This document shows, piece after piece, positions 26,782 to 36,282 of a stretch of DNA of 64,000 nucleotides. The stretch is from positions 3,717,001-3,781,000 of the forward strand of contig NZ_CP116967.1 of the NCBI RefSeq assembly GCF_032050975.1, written 5' to 3'. This stretch comes from Candidatus Nitrospira allomarina. GTDB lineage: Bacteria > Nitrospirota > Nitrospiria > Nitrospirales > UBA8639. The notes beneath the pieces are model-generated. The model worked only from the letters and a program-made list of their open reading frames with translations. It was not told the DNA's origin and did not search any database. How positions within the stretch are numbered: position 1 is the stretch's first letter; every line of letters begins with the position of its first letter. Both the position numbers and the translations under genes were made by a program.

Positions 26782-27459
26782 ATGCCTATCAAAAGGATGA
26801 ACTTTGGGTATTTGCTAGGAGGTCTGTTGTTCCTGTTGCTCTCGGTTGCCATCGCACGAGAAGCCGGGGTCACGAGTGAGACCCGGCGTTTGTTCCTTGA
26901 GCCCGCTCTTTGCCTCATGCTCCTAATGGGGATATGGAGCCATGTGAGTGAAAAAAAATGGTTGATGGTCGGAGGAGGAATTCTTACCGTCAGTGGGATC
27001 GCGACTGCCACCATCGACTATTTCTTAGACATTCCTGAGCTTCAGTTTGTCAACATGGCCATCCTATTTGTGTTCTCTCTGTTCAGCACCTGGATTGCTT
27101 CCCGACATTTGCTCCTTTCAGGCCCCATCACCCTGAATAAAATCATTGGCGCCATCTGCATTTATCTCCTGATCGGACTCAACTGGTCGGTGATTTATCT
27201 TATCATCAACATCGCCAACCCGAACTCGTTTCACGGCCTGACATCCACGGCGGTAGGAGTCCAGTTTTCAGAATTGCTGTATTACAGCTATGTCACCATT
27301 ACCACCTTAGGCTACGGCGACGTGACCCCCATGAAGCCGATCGCCCGCACTCTCTCCTATCTCGAGGCGATCGTCGGACAATTTTATGTTGCCGTCTTGG
27401 TGGCATGGCTGGTCGGCATGTATCTTTCCGATAAGAACAATAACGGCAGAAAGCCCTAG
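26782..27459 (+). CDS. Ion channel with K+ selectivity filter
   Basis: A 225-residue inner-membrane channel subunit with six membrane segments (about residues 9-25, 37-53, 60-78, 88-109, 119-144 and 195-217). The pore loop carries 'TTLGYGDVTP' (selectivity filter about 175-180), the signature of K+ channels. There is no voltage-sensor arginine ladder and no C-terminal RCK domain; the chain ends right after the last helix. GGAGAAG lies 7 nt before the ATG. Similar small potassium channel family proteins are common and their gating is unknown. Confidence 0.9.
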   Translation: MPIKRMNFGYLLGGLLFLLLSVAIAREAGVTSETRRLFLEPALCLMLLMGIWSHVSEKKWLMVGGGILTVSGIATATIDYFLDIPELQFVNMAILFVFSLFSTWIASRHLLLSGPITLNKIIGAICIYLLIGLNWSVIYLIINIANPNSFHGLTSTAVGVQFSELLYYSYVTITTLGYGDVTPMKPIARTLSYLEAIVGQFYVAVLVAWLVGMYLSDKNNNGRKP

Positions 27460-27667
27460 GGCATTTTTCGACCTGGAATTGCCTGTTCGCCGTATCTTCG
27501 CCTGAGTACTTTGTCGGGGCTTCCATCCCGGGCAAGCCCCACAAACGAGAATCATCCAAACTTCCAGTTCGCCCTCCTCACACAGATCGCAGGTAATGCG
27601 GGGGACGCCGTAGATACGGTCACTGGTCTCATGCTATTACCACTCCTTTATCCAAAATACGACCGGT

Positions 27668-28396
27668 TTACGCGCGTCCGATCTGCTTTCGAACCCATTC
27701 ATGTACGACCTTGATCATGTCCGGGGTGTGCTCGGAGAACACATGGTCTGCACCTTCAATTTGGACGAGTTGCTTAGGTTGATTGGCTCTTTCAAAAATG
27801 TCGAGCGAGTCCTGGAGGGGAACAAGGTCATCCTCAGTTCCGTGGACAAGCAGCCAGGGGACCCGTATCGACGGAGCACAGGTGACGACGGTTCCGATGG
27901 CCGCGGTATCGTCGATGAAAGTCTGGGACAGCGGGCACGCCGGGTCGCCCCACATGAAGCCCACGCCCGGGGTGACGTCGCCGAACTCGCGCTGCGCGAA
28001 TGCTTCCGTATGGACCATACCGGCGAGTGAAACGAGTCCTACCAGGCGTGTGTCTTGGCCGGCCAGCAGAACGCCGACGGCTCCGCCCATGCTGTGGCCG
28101 ACATACAGGACCTTCCATCCGTCGAGCGCGTCGAGCACGCTACGCAGGTCCGCCACTTCCTTGGAGATCGTGGAGTCCTCGAAGCAACCTTCCGAATTAC
28201 CGTTGCCGGAGAACGACAGCCGGAGCGACGGAATTTCGTCGTATGACAGACCTTCTGCCAGCGCGACGACACACGGGCGATCCTTATTGCCCGTGACCCC
28301 ATGCCCGAGAACAACGATGACCTTCCGACTTGTATCGCCCGGATGGAAGGTGTAGTCGATCTGTTCACCTTCGATGTTGCGAATGGTTCCGAACAT
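27668..28396 (-). CDS. Alpha/beta hydrolase (S33-like)
   Basis: A 242-residue cytosolic alpha/beta hydrolase. 'VVLGHGVTGNKDRP' gives the oxyanion region (HG, about residues 31-33), 'GHSMGG' the nucleophile (Ser102), 'HGTEDDLVP' the acid (about 189-190) and 'GADHVF' the histidine (about 217). The order and spacing fit the Hydrolase_4/serine aminopeptidase-like group that acts on small esters or acyl groups. Base composition is noticeably more GC-rich than in the flanking genes, as in the next gene on the same strand; the pair may have arrived together. Confidence 0.85.
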   Translation of the reverse strand: MFGTIRNIEGEQIDYTFHPGDTSRKVIVVLGHGVTGNKDRPCVVALAEGLSYDEIPSLRLSFSGNGNSEGCFEDSTISKEVADLRSVLDALDGWKVLYVGHSMGGAVGVLLAGQDTRLVGLVSLAGMVHTEAFAQREFGDVTPGVGFMWGDPACPLSQTFIDDTAAIGTVVTCAPSIRVPWLLVHGTEDDLVPLQDSLDIFERANQPKQLVQIEGADHVFSEHTPDMIKVVHEWVRKQIGRA

Positions 28397-28453
28397 GATT
28401 CCTCCTGTAATCCGTAAATATTTTGATGATCATCACCGGCCTTAGATCGAGCC

Positions 28454-28549
28454 CTACCTGCTAGCCGAATCACGCTTCTTTTCGGCGCGCCCGCTTGGAG
28501 GTCTCTTCTGAGCAGATCGACGACGATCCACTTTGTTGGCGCCTTCCAC
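28454..28549 (-). CDS. Possible very small basic protein
   Basis: A 31-codon frame starts with GTG 5 nt after the stop of the PLD-type gene and ends in TAG. The product would be strongly basic (many Arg and Lys) with a low-complexity look. There is no clear ribosome site. It may be chance in a GC-rich spacer. Confidence 0.15.
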   Translation of the reverse strand: MEGANKVDRRRSAQKRPPSGRAEKKRDSASR

Positions 28550-28553
28550 TCTC

Positions 28554-30002
28554 TCACTGAGCTTTGCCGCGGTACAGCTTGAAGCCTCTGTAGAGAAGCG
28601 CGCCGGCGATCCAGGTGAGGACCAGGACAAGTGGATAGGCTAACAAGCGCGGGAAGAACGCGAAGAGAATCCCCAACGTCAGTAGCATCACCCCCGCCGT
28701 CACCGTGATACGCGCTTCGCGGGGTTCGAGCACACGCCGGTTCGTGAACGCCGCGCCCACGGTGTTGGCGAGGCGGAGAGCGCCTGCAGCGGCACGCCCG
28801 CCACTTCCTCCGCCGCTGGAGAGTATGGGATGCAGGTGGCGCGGCTGTTTCGGCGCGCGCACTTTCCGCTGAGCATCTAAGATCACCTCAGTCGCATTCT
28901 CCAAGTCCTGCAAATACGTCTGCTCCATGAGGCGCGCGAAAGGTTCGTCTTCAACGACGACGTCCATCTCGCAATTGCCTAGCCAACTGGCGAGGTTGAG
29001 ATTCGTCGAACCGACCCGCGCCCAATGTCCGTCAGCGACGGCCGTCTTCGCGTGCAGCATCGTCCCGTTCCACTCGAAGATTCGCACACCCGCTTCCAGC
29101 AAAGGACGATAACCCGCTCTGGACAAGAGCCTAAGCAGCGGAATGTCGGTTGCGTCCGGCACAAGCAGGCGCACGTCAACCCCGTCGCTCGCTGCCGCAC
29201 GCAAGGCTTGCACATAGGATGTCGTCCCGGCGTAATACGCATCGACCAACCAGAGCCGTTTCTTCACAAGGGCCGCCATCAGGAGATCGACGCGAAACAT
29301 CCCCGCCGTCGCCGGCACGCTCGCCACCACGCGAAGGGCCGTTTCGCCTTTCTGCGCGTGCACGTCCGGTTTGACCAGGTCGGGCTCAGGGATCGGCTCT
29401 CCCATCATCCCCCAGACCTCTGCGAACGCCTGTTCAATGACAGCCACCGACGGTCCGCGCACTTCCACGCCGGTATCGCGCCACGGTTCAATCTTCTTTT
29501 CAGGCACACCGACCCACATCTGCCCAACGCACAAGCCGGTGACAAACCCCACTTCGCCATCCACCGAGATCGTCTTGCGATGGTCACGACTGAGCCAGCC
29601 AAAAGGTGAGTCCCAGCGTGGCGGGTTATAGCCACGCACTTCCACGCCGCCCGCGCGCAAACGATTCCAAAAAGCGCGCGACGCTCTACCGAATCCGCCC
29701 ATCCAGTCGTAAATAAGACGCACGCGCACGCCTTCCTGCGCTTTACCGACAAGCGCATCGGCAAACATTCGACCCGCATCATCTTCGCGAATGATGTAGT
29801 TTTCGAAGTGAATGTACCGTTTCGCCCCGCGGATTGCCTCGAGCCACGCCGGATAATTCTCGCACGCGTCTTGGAGCAGTCGGATGGTGTTGCCTTCAAT
29901 CAGGGGTGCGCCGGCGGCGCGCGAGAAAGCCTGGTTTGCAAGTGAGCGAATGGGTAAAATCGCGGCGCGCTCATGGTTGGGAAGTTGTACGGCGGCGCCC
30001 AT
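28554..30002 (-). CDS. Cardiolipin synthase-like PLD-family protein
   Basis: A 482-residue phospholipase D superfamily protein. Two HxKxxxxD motifs are present: 'HRKTISVD' (His141) and 'HAKTAVAD' (His317), each followed by the usual GS/TN element ('[11 protein letters not shown]' after the second). The domain plan and '[15 protein letters not shown]' near residue 64 match ClsB-type cardiolipin synthases, which transfer phosphatidyl groups. Unusually, the two hydrophobic helices lie at the C-terminus (about 435-470) rather than the N-terminus. A basic/glycine-rich linker (about 385-410) precedes them. It is GC-rich compared with neighbours, like the hydrolase downstream on the same strand. Confidence 0.87.
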   Translation of the reverse strand: MGAAVQLPNHERAAILPIRSLANQAFSRAAGAPLIEGNTIRLLQDACENYPAWLEAIRGAKRYIHFENYIIREDDAGRMFADALVGKAQEGVRVRLIYDWMGGFGRASRAFWNRLRAGGVEVRGYNPPRWDSPFGWLSRDHRKTISVDGEVGFVTGLCVGQMWVGVPEKKIEPWRDTGVEVRGPSVAVIEQAFAEVWGMMGEPIPEPDLVKPDVHAQKGETALRVVASVPATAGMFRVDLLMAALVKKRLWLVDAYYAGTTSYVQALRAAASDGVDVRLLVPDATDIPLLRLLSRAGYRPLLEAGVRIFEWNGTMLHAKTAVADGHWARVGSTNLNLASWLGNCEMDVVVEDEPFARLMEQTYLQDLENATEVILDAQRKVRAPKQPRHLHPILSSGGGSGGRAAAGALRLANTVGAAFTNRRVLEPREARITVTAGVMLLTLGILFAFFPRLLAYPLVLVLTWIAGALLYRGFKLYRGKAQ

Positions 30003-30351
30003 GGTCAGTGTCCCTTCACATCATCGCCATTGACGGCGGAGTTCGCACTATACGTGGAAGCTTGTTCCCGATATTCCTTTGTGGTTCCGTTGAACCATTC
30101 ACCGGAAGCAAAGTTCTGTCGCCGGCAGCGCATCAACTGGGCCGACATATATCCATATTTAAGGACGTGTCCAAAAAATCCGGAAAAATCAGTGCTTTAG
30201 ATTTTCCAGTTGAATCAGGTCCTCATTAGCTGCCTATCAGGCACGGAAGGGTATCCATAAGGGATCGGCCAAAGACAGGTCACAATGGGAAAGTGTGAGG
30301 AGAATAATCAGATCCATCCCATTACAAAAAAGGACTCAACTGTGCGTTCCC
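30003..30351. other. Intergenic stretch
   Basis: About 350 bases between two minus-strand genes. Composition returns to the lower GC of the surrounding sequence. No coding frame, RNA or repeat is convincing. Confidence 0.4.
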
Positions 30352-31101
30352 TCAAGGAGACCGAGGAAGGGCCTCTTTCGTTGCCCGCCAATCACGAAGC
30401 CGCTGGGATAACCTGGTTGCCCAGTACTCAAAGGCCTGCTGAACATCATCCCATGAATCCATTGAGCCATCCAGCGTTCGACCTCCCATTCGACGATCGA
30501 CGGCTGCCGCCAGCAGGGTGCCGGTGTCTCCATCGGTTAATTTTCCTTCAACAGTGGCCCGTCCCACAAACGCCTGCGTGCCCGTGGCAAGTCCCGTGGC
30601 TGCCGATATCACACCAGCCGGTGGGACAAGAGTGGTAATAATATCCATACCAACATCGGCTGGCACGGCTTCGGTTAAAGCCAGCTCTAATCGTAATGCT
30701 CCGGGTACTAATTTCGGAACGACAAGAAAATCTTCTTTGAGTGCCCAGATCATCTTTGAACGGAGATCTTCACCCAGTTTGTGTAATTGTTCCTGGGGAA
30801 CCGACGATTGCTTTGACAATAAAACGGTAACCGGGTCCACGTATAACGTGCGATAAGTGGAAAAATCAGCTTGAGGATTCTTGTACACGAGAAGCGATTC
30901 CCCCTCTTCTCCCTCTTGGAGAAGGGAATAATCTCTGATAAATCCTGAAGTCTGCACGTTTCCAGCCTGTTCGGTCTTCGCGCACCCTGCAACAACGAGG
31001 ACGATCGTAAGTACGCTTGAGAATCCGAGTCTCTTAAGCCGGTCAACCTGCCTGAATCCCGGCTTTCCGCTGCGGCAATCGGAGGATGTTATGTCAACCA
31101 T
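30352..31101 (-). CDS. DUF3313-type lipoprotein
   Basis: A 249-residue lipoprotein. A long basic N-region precedes the hydrophobic core and lipobox VAGC (Cys40). The mature part has the DUF3313 pattern: 'SGFIRDYSLLQEGEEGESLLVYKNPQADFSTYRTLYVDPVTVL' (about 52-95), 'LRLELALTEAVPAD' and a Gly/Ala-rich segment around residues 160-185, then 'VEGKLTDGDTGTLLAAAVDRRMGGR'. An AGGA element about 9 nt upstream supports the ATG. Function of the family is unknown; members sit in the envelope. Confidence 0.85.
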   Translation of the reverse strand: MVDITSSDCRSGKPGFRQVDRLKRLGFSSVLTIVLVVAGCAKTEQAGNVQTSGFIRDYSLLQEGEEGESLLVYKNPQADFSTYRTLYVDPVTVLLSKQSSVPQEQLHKLGEDLRSKMIWALKEDFLVVPKLVPGALRLELALTEAVPADVGMDIITTLVPPAGVISAATGLATGTQAFVGRATVEGKLTDGDTGTLLAAAVDRRMGGRTLDGSMDSWDDVQQAFEYWATRLSQRLRDWRATKEALPRSP

Positions 31102-31255
31102 TCATGAATTCCTTTCATTCCTCTGTCTAAATGTCTTAAGGAAAAAGGGATCAGGGATGCAGAATGAAATCGGCGAAGCATTTCGAGCACGCGTTCAGGC
31201 ACTAGCCCGGCAAATAGTTATATTTCTTCCAAACCCGGCTTTTTTGAAAAATACC

Positions 31256-31990
31256 TCAATTGTTTGCATTGGTAGCCTTCCTGATCACTTCGAGCAAAGT
31301 ATTGGCCTGGGGATTATTCACACTACGCCGCACCAATATATCGATCGTTTTGGTTGGTGTTTGATAATAACTGGTGTTTAACGTATCCCGTGCGGCGACA
31401 ACTGCCCCTTCGAGTGAAATGCCCGCAAACAATCCCTTTGCCTTGGAAAAGGATAAAAGATCCACACTTAAATTTGGCGCCGTCGATCCCTCAACCCCTC
31501 TCCCGATTGGTCCAACCGCGAGGGAAGCATCGGCACCCAACTTCAAGGTCGTACTCATCAGGGAATCGATGCCCTTTTGCGTCATGACCAACAACACGAC
31601 TTCCGAAGCTTGTCCGCCGAATTGGAATCCGAAACTGGCACCACCCATGGTAAAAAAGGCAGGATAGCTCCATTCATTGGTTTTTTCATCACGAGCGATC
31701 AACACACCGCTTCCCCCCGACCCGCCGACAAAAAAGGCTCCTTTAATAAATTGGGGAACAAGTAAAATGCCGCGCGCGTTCTTCATATAATCCCGGAACC
31801 ACTGCATGTCCGGATCCGCAAGAAAATTCTCCAGGGTAAAACGAGCTTTATCCACCAGGAACTCTTCTTCAGAAGCATTCTGTGCCCAACTCGAAGTCGG
31901 AATGACCAATGCCAGACATAACATGCCACATCCAAGAATTATCCGGAACAGCCGCGAAGAATGACTCATGGATCGTACCTGGGTAGACAT
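31256..31990 (-). CDS. SYLF/Ysc84-domain lipid-binding protein
   Basis: A 244-residue secreted protein with a signal peptide (about residues 1-36, cut near SSWAQ) and a SYLF domain: 'YMKNARGILLVPQFIKGAFFVGGSGGSGVLIAR' (about 68-100), 'WSYPAFFTMGGASFGFQFGGQASEVVLLVMTQKGIDSLMS', 'LGADASLAVGPIGRG' and 'FSKAKGLFAGISLEGAVVAAR'. These Gly-rich repeats define the family, which binds phosphoinositides in eukaryotes; bacterial members are envelope proteins of uncertain role. GGAGAGG 8 nt before the first ATG fixes the start. It is transcribed away from the cti gene. Confidence 0.9.
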   Translation of the reverse strand: MSTQVRSMSHSSRLFRIILGCGMLCLALVIPTSSWAQNASEEEFLVDKARFTLENFLADPDMQWFRDYMKNARGILLVPQFIKGAFFVGGSGGSGVLIARDEKTNEWSYPAFFTMGGASFGFQFGGQASEVVLLVMTQKGIDSLMSTTLKLGADASLAVGPIGRGVEGSTAPNLSVDLLSFSKAKGLFAGISLEGAVVAARDTLNTSYYQTPTKTIDILVRRSVNNPQANTLLEVIRKATNANN

Positions 31991-32163
31991 AATAGAGCCT
32001 CTCCAATGCTAAAAGGGTTTCAAGGAATGTACCGTGAAAACGGTTTGCGAGGATAGTCATAGAGCGAGGTTAGCAATTTTCACCCTATCCTCGATATAGT
32101 GGGAATCGATCAAACACTGAAAAATGGTTTTTCGCAATACAAGATCACCTCTATGGAGCTACG

Positions 32164-34551
32164 ATGAACACGCGACCATCCGCACAAATAGTTTTCACCC
32201 TGCTTCTCACGATCATCGGCGGCGGGTGTACCCTCCTGGTCGGGCTACATCTCGATCAACAATTCGGGAAGTCCTCACCCCAAAACCGGTTGACCACCAC
32301 ACCCGGGGTCGAGGTCCGAACAGTTAAATATGCGGAGGATGTGAAGCCCATTCTCGAGAACCGGTGTATCGTGTGTCATGGCTGTTACGATGCTCCTTGC
32401 CAACTCAACCTCAGTGCACCGGAAGGGATCGAACGCGGTGCCAATAAGGACCTGGTTTATCATTCCGGAAGAATACTGGCCATGGAACCGACGCGGCTTT
32501 TTGTCGATGCGCATTCCTCATCTGAATGGCGGGAAAAACAATTTTATCCGGTATTAAACGAACGGGTGCAGACAAAAGAAGCCAACCTTAAAGGGAGCTT
32601 GATGGCCAAAATGTTGGAGCTTAAGCGACAACACCCCCTTCCCACGGTCAGTCCCCTACCGGCCGATTTTGATTTTTCCCTTGAGCGTGCCCAATATTGT
32701 CCAACGCTCGAAGAGTTTAATGATTTTGCCGAGACCAATCCCTTATGGGGGATGCCCTATGGCTTACCGGGTTTGTCAGACCGGGAATACGGGACAGTGA
32801 GGACGTGGTTGGAAGAAGGCGCAGGCTATGAAGCTTCACCTCCATTGGGAGCAAGCCCTCTGGCCAACATTTCAAAGTGGGAAACGTTTTTCAATGGGAA
32901 TAGTCGTAAAGAACGATTAATGAGTCGGTACCTGTACGAGCATTTATTCCTGGCCCATCTGTATTTTGAAAATGACACCCCCGGATTATTTTTTCGCCTG
33001 GTTCGATCGACTACCCCTCCAGGGAGCCCGATCGACATCATTGCCACGCGTCGTCCCTACGATGATCCGAAGGTGGCACGCATCTATTATCGTTTGGAGC
33101 CGGTTCGGACAACCATTTTGGCCAAAACCCACATGCCCTATGTGCTCAACACGCAGCGCATGGAGCGTTATCACACGCTCTTTTTAGCACCGGAATACGA
33201 CGTTCCCACTCTTCCGTCTTATGACCCGGAGGCCTCTGCCAATCCCTTCGAAACGTTTGAACGCCTCCCGGTCAAGTCCCGGTATCAGTTCCTGCTTGAT
33301 GAAGCCGAGTTTACCCTTATGAATTTCATCAAAGGACCCGTGTGTCGAGGACAAATCGCTCTCAACGTGATAAACGAGCACTTCTGGATTGTTTTTGGCA
33401 ATCCTGATAGTCCGGCTCTAGCCCAGAATTCCAAATTTCTTGAAAAGGAACAGCGGAATCTTCGGATGCCGACAGAACAGCAGAGTAATGCTGGAGCCCT
33501 GAAAAACTGGTTGGAGTATTCTAAATTGGAAAAGAAATATTTCGCAGGAAAAGTTGAGTATCTGCGACAACATCTCTCCACACCGGAAGAAATTAATCTC
33601 GACCTCATTTGGGATGGGGACGGCCGGAATGCCAATGCCGCCCTCACGGTGTTTCGGCATTTAGATAATGCGACGGTCGTCAAGGGCTTTGTCGGCGATG
33701 AACCCAAAACACTGGTGCTCCTTGACTATGCGTTGCTTGAGCGCATTCACTACCTGCTGGTCGCGGGATATGACATTTATGGCAATATTGGTCACCAGTT
33801 AAACTCCCGGCTTTATATGGATTTTTTGCGGATGGAAGGTGAGCTGGGTTTTCTCACCTTCCTCCCCGAACGCACGCGGGCAGACGAATGGAAATTCTGG
33901 TATCGAGACGCCAGTTCTGAAATTGAGAATTTTGGTGAGGTGTACAACCAACGCGTAAATCGCCAAACAGGCATTCACTTTACTACCGCCCACCCCAAAT
34001 CCGAATTGGTCGAGATGTTACGCCAACACCTCAAGCCGGTGTTATCCCCCTCTTATGCCATCGAGGAAATCGATAATACGCACGTCCGTCAACAATTGAA
34101 AAAACTCTCCCGCATTCAAGGTGTCGCCGTTTCCTGGTTACCACAAAATATCATCGTCTCAATCAGTGGCAGCGGATCAACAGCACCCGGTGATTTGCGT
34201 CATCAGGTGGTGACCCTCATCCATAACAATGGCTTAAGCAATGTGTCTCATCTGTTCTTTGAACAAGAAAGACGGATTCCCGCAGAAGATACCTTAACCG
34301 TGGTGCCTGGATTTTTAGGTGCCTATCCCAACGCCCTTTACCATGTCGAGGCATCGCAATTACAAGATTTTGTCAGCGCCGTGGAAACCCTCAGCAGTGA
34401 GGAGGATTATCAAGCCCTGGTGGGTCATTTTGGTGTCAGCCGAAGCGATCCAGATTTCTGGAAACATAGTGATGCCTTGCGGATTGCCTATCAAAAGGAG
34501 TCTCCGATTGAAGCAGGATTGTTGGACTATAATCGTCTGGAAAACTGGTAA
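32164..34551 (+). CDS. cti: Fatty acid cis/trans isomerase
   Basis: A 795-residue periplasmic enzyme that turns cis-unsaturated fatty acyl chains of membrane phospholipids into trans, stiffening the membrane under solvent, heat or metal stress. A hydrophobic N-terminal segment (about 8-28) exports it. A single cytochrome c-type haem site CIVCH (Cys68, Cys71, His72) lies in 'KPILENRCIVCHGCYDAPCQLNLS', as in Pseudomonas Cti. Family blocks follow: 'RMEPTRLF'-like 'LAMEPTRLFVDAHSSSEWREK', 'GLSDREYGTVRTWLEEGA', 'FHFLPRSARD'-equivalent 'LTFLPERTRADEWKFWYRD' (about 560-580). Length agrees with the family. It is a single gene with about 170 nt upstream and lies near other envelope genes. Confidence 0.92.
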   Translation: MNTRPSAQIVFTLLLTIIGGGCTLLVGLHLDQQFGKSSPQNRLTTTPGVEVRTVKYAEDVKPILENRCIVCHGCYDAPCQLNLSAPEGIERGANKDLVYHSGRILAMEPTRLFVDAHSSSEWREKQFYPVLNERVQTKEANLKGSLMAKMLELKRQHPLPTVSPLPADFDFSLERAQYCPTLEEFNDFAETNPLWGMPYGLPGLSDREYGTVRTWLEEGAGYEASPPLGASPLANISKWETFFNGNSRKERLMSRYLYEHLFLAHLYFENDTPGLFFRLVRSTTPPGSPIDIIATRRPYDDPKVARIYYRLEPVRTTILAKTHMPYVLNTQRMERYHTLFLAPEYDVPTLPSYDPEASANPFETFERLPVKSRYQFLLDEAEFTLMNFIKGPVCRGQIALNVINEHFWIVFGNPDSPALAQNSKFLEKEQRNLRMPTEQQSNAGALKNWLEYSKLEKKYFAGKVEYLRQHLSTPEEINLDLIWDGDGRNANAALTVFRHLDNATVVKGFVGDEPKTLVLLDYALLERIHYLLVAGYDIYGNIGHQLNSRLYMDFLRMEGELGFLTFLPERTRADEWKFWYRDASSEIENFGEVYNQRVNRQTGIHFTTAHPKSELVEMLRQHLKPVLSPSYAIEEIDNTHVRQQLKKLSRIQGVAVSWLPQNIIVSISGSGSTAPGDLRHQVVTLIHNNGLSNVSHLFFEQERRIPAEDTLTVVPGFLGAYPNALYHVEASQLQDFVSAVETLSSEEDYQALVGHFGVSRSDPDFWKHSDALRIAYQKESPIEAGLLDYNRLENW

Positions 34552-34968
34552 AACGGGGCGAGGCACAATAACCTAACTGCCGCCCCACAGACACAATGGG
34601 TTTTAAGGGACCTACGTGAACTTCTTGGTATTGGCTCCGGCCATCACTCCACACTCAGAAAAAGGCCAAGCTATATCACAGAACTGACAGACATCATCCG
34701 CATTCATCAATTTATTTTGAATAGGAATTAATTGAACCCCCAATCCCTGATGACTTTTGGTCCCCCCCGGAAAAATTCCTATACCCATTTTACTTCCCTA
34801 TCCCGGCTTGATAAAGGGATGGTAAACCGGCTGTCAAAAATTTATGCCGGATTGAGCCACCAATTGAATCCCGTCACCGGCGAGCTTGGTGTTCACCAAT
34901 CACTGGCACTTCCTTTAGGGATTACCACCTCATACTATTTAAAGTACCTGGAGAAGGAATAGACTCAT
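34552..34968. other. Intergenic stretch
   Basis: About 417 bases between cti and the AI-2E-type gene. A 76-codon frame (34732-34962) is open but begins at TTG without a ribosome site and matches nothing recognisable. Confidence 0.35.
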
Positions 34969-36069
34969 ATGGCGAATCATTCGACGCCCCCCCGAAATGA
35001 AGAATTTACGAAAAACGCAGTGGAGGCTGCGATTCGGATCGGCCTGGTCGTTCTCTGGGTTGGATGGTGTTTTCTCATCCTGCGCCCCTTTGTCATCCCC
35101 ATTGTCTAGGGTCTCATCATTCCCGTAGCCATCTATCCGGTGTATGGGTCTCTACGAAATCTGTTACATGATTCTCCTCGTGTGTCAGCAATATTGGTAA
35201 CGGCCGGTATGTTGGTGATTCTGGTTTGGCCGGCAGTCCTGCTAGGAGGACTTCTGGTTGAAAATGGGGAAATGGTGGTGAATCATTTGAGGGATGGGAC
35301 ACTCACAGTCCCCCCGCCCCCGCAGGGGCTTGAGACTTGGCCGTTAATTGGAAAACCGTTAGCCAATATCTGGAACCTGGCTTCCGTGAATATTGAGGGA
35401 GCTCTCGTCCAACTTGAACCCCAGATCAGAATGTTGGCAAGCTGGCTCCTGGCTATGGTCACAGGGACAGGTCTGGCAATCTTGCAATTTTTTGTGGCGG
35501 TATTGATCGCCGGAGTGCTCCTGGCCTACTCCAAGTCCGGCCATCAGCTCGCGCATAGTATTGGCAGACGCCTGGCTGGAGACCGGGGAGCGGAGCTTGC
35601 GACCCTTGCAGAGGCGACCGTGCGGAGCGTGGCGCGAGGCGTATTGGGGGTGGCCCTCATCCAGTCGCTATTTGCAGGGTTGGGATTCTTCATCGCGGGA
35701 ATCCCTGCAGCAGGATTCTGGGCATTTTTGTGTCTTATCCTGGGCATCGTGCAAATCGGCGTCGGGCCCGTCATGATTCCCGTGGTCATTTACGTGTTTT
35801 CAACACAGGATACCCTGACATCTGTCCTATTTCTGATATGGTCAATTTTTGTCAGTCTGCTTGATAATATTCTCAAACCGATCTTTTTAGGACGCGGACT
35901 GGATGTCCCAATGGTGGTGATTTTCATGGGTGCCATCGGGGGATTGCTCTTGTCAGGTATTATTGGCTTATTTATTGGAGCGGTGGTTTTAACCTTGGGG
36001 TATAAATTGTTCCTGGCATGGCTGGAAGTAGACCAGCCTACCCACGAGGACCAGGCGCCCAAATCATAG
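34969..36069 (+). pseudogene. AI-2E family transporter with in-frame amber codon
   Basis: From ATG 34969 (GAGAAGGAA about 9 nt upstream) the frame reads a normal PerM/TqsA-type start ('AIRIGLVVLWVGWCFLILRPFVIPIV') and meets TAG at 35107-35109. It then continues in the same frame with 'GLIIPVAIYPVYGSLRN' to a stop at 36069. The whole would be 366 codons with about eight membrane segments, the normal length and layout ('GVLLAYSKSG', 'GVALIQSLFAGLGFFIAGIPAAGFWAFLCLILGIVQIG', 'LDNILKPIFLGRGLDVPMVVIFMG'). In relatives this position is usually Trp (PIVWG), and TGG to TAG is a single change. If real, the gene is inactive unless the amber is read through; a downstream GTG at 35140 could give a product lacking the first helix. 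Confidence 0.85.
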
Positions 36070-36282
36070 AAAGGTAATCTTCCACACCCATATCGGAGTT
36101 TGATTAAATTAGTAAAAATGAGATGCTAGGATACGGAATGTATTCCATGTTTGAAGATCAAACAGGGCGACAAAGCTGTGTTTGTAGTTTTGCCGGCACT
36201 GTCCCCTGTTCTCTCATGCAGGCTGGGACATGTAGAGGATAACGTCGAGCAAATCTTGATCGCGCACGAGAGAGAATTGGCC

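Noticed and set aside
28039-28557. A 172-codon minus-strand frame overlapping the GC-rich hydrolase
   Set aside because: It overlaps the hydrolase in another frame and is explained by high GC; the hydrolase has a full catalytic triad.
34732-34962. Possible small gene just ahead of the AI-2E transporter
   Set aside because: It begins at TTG without a ribosome site and resembles nothing known; its end merely abuts the transporter start region.
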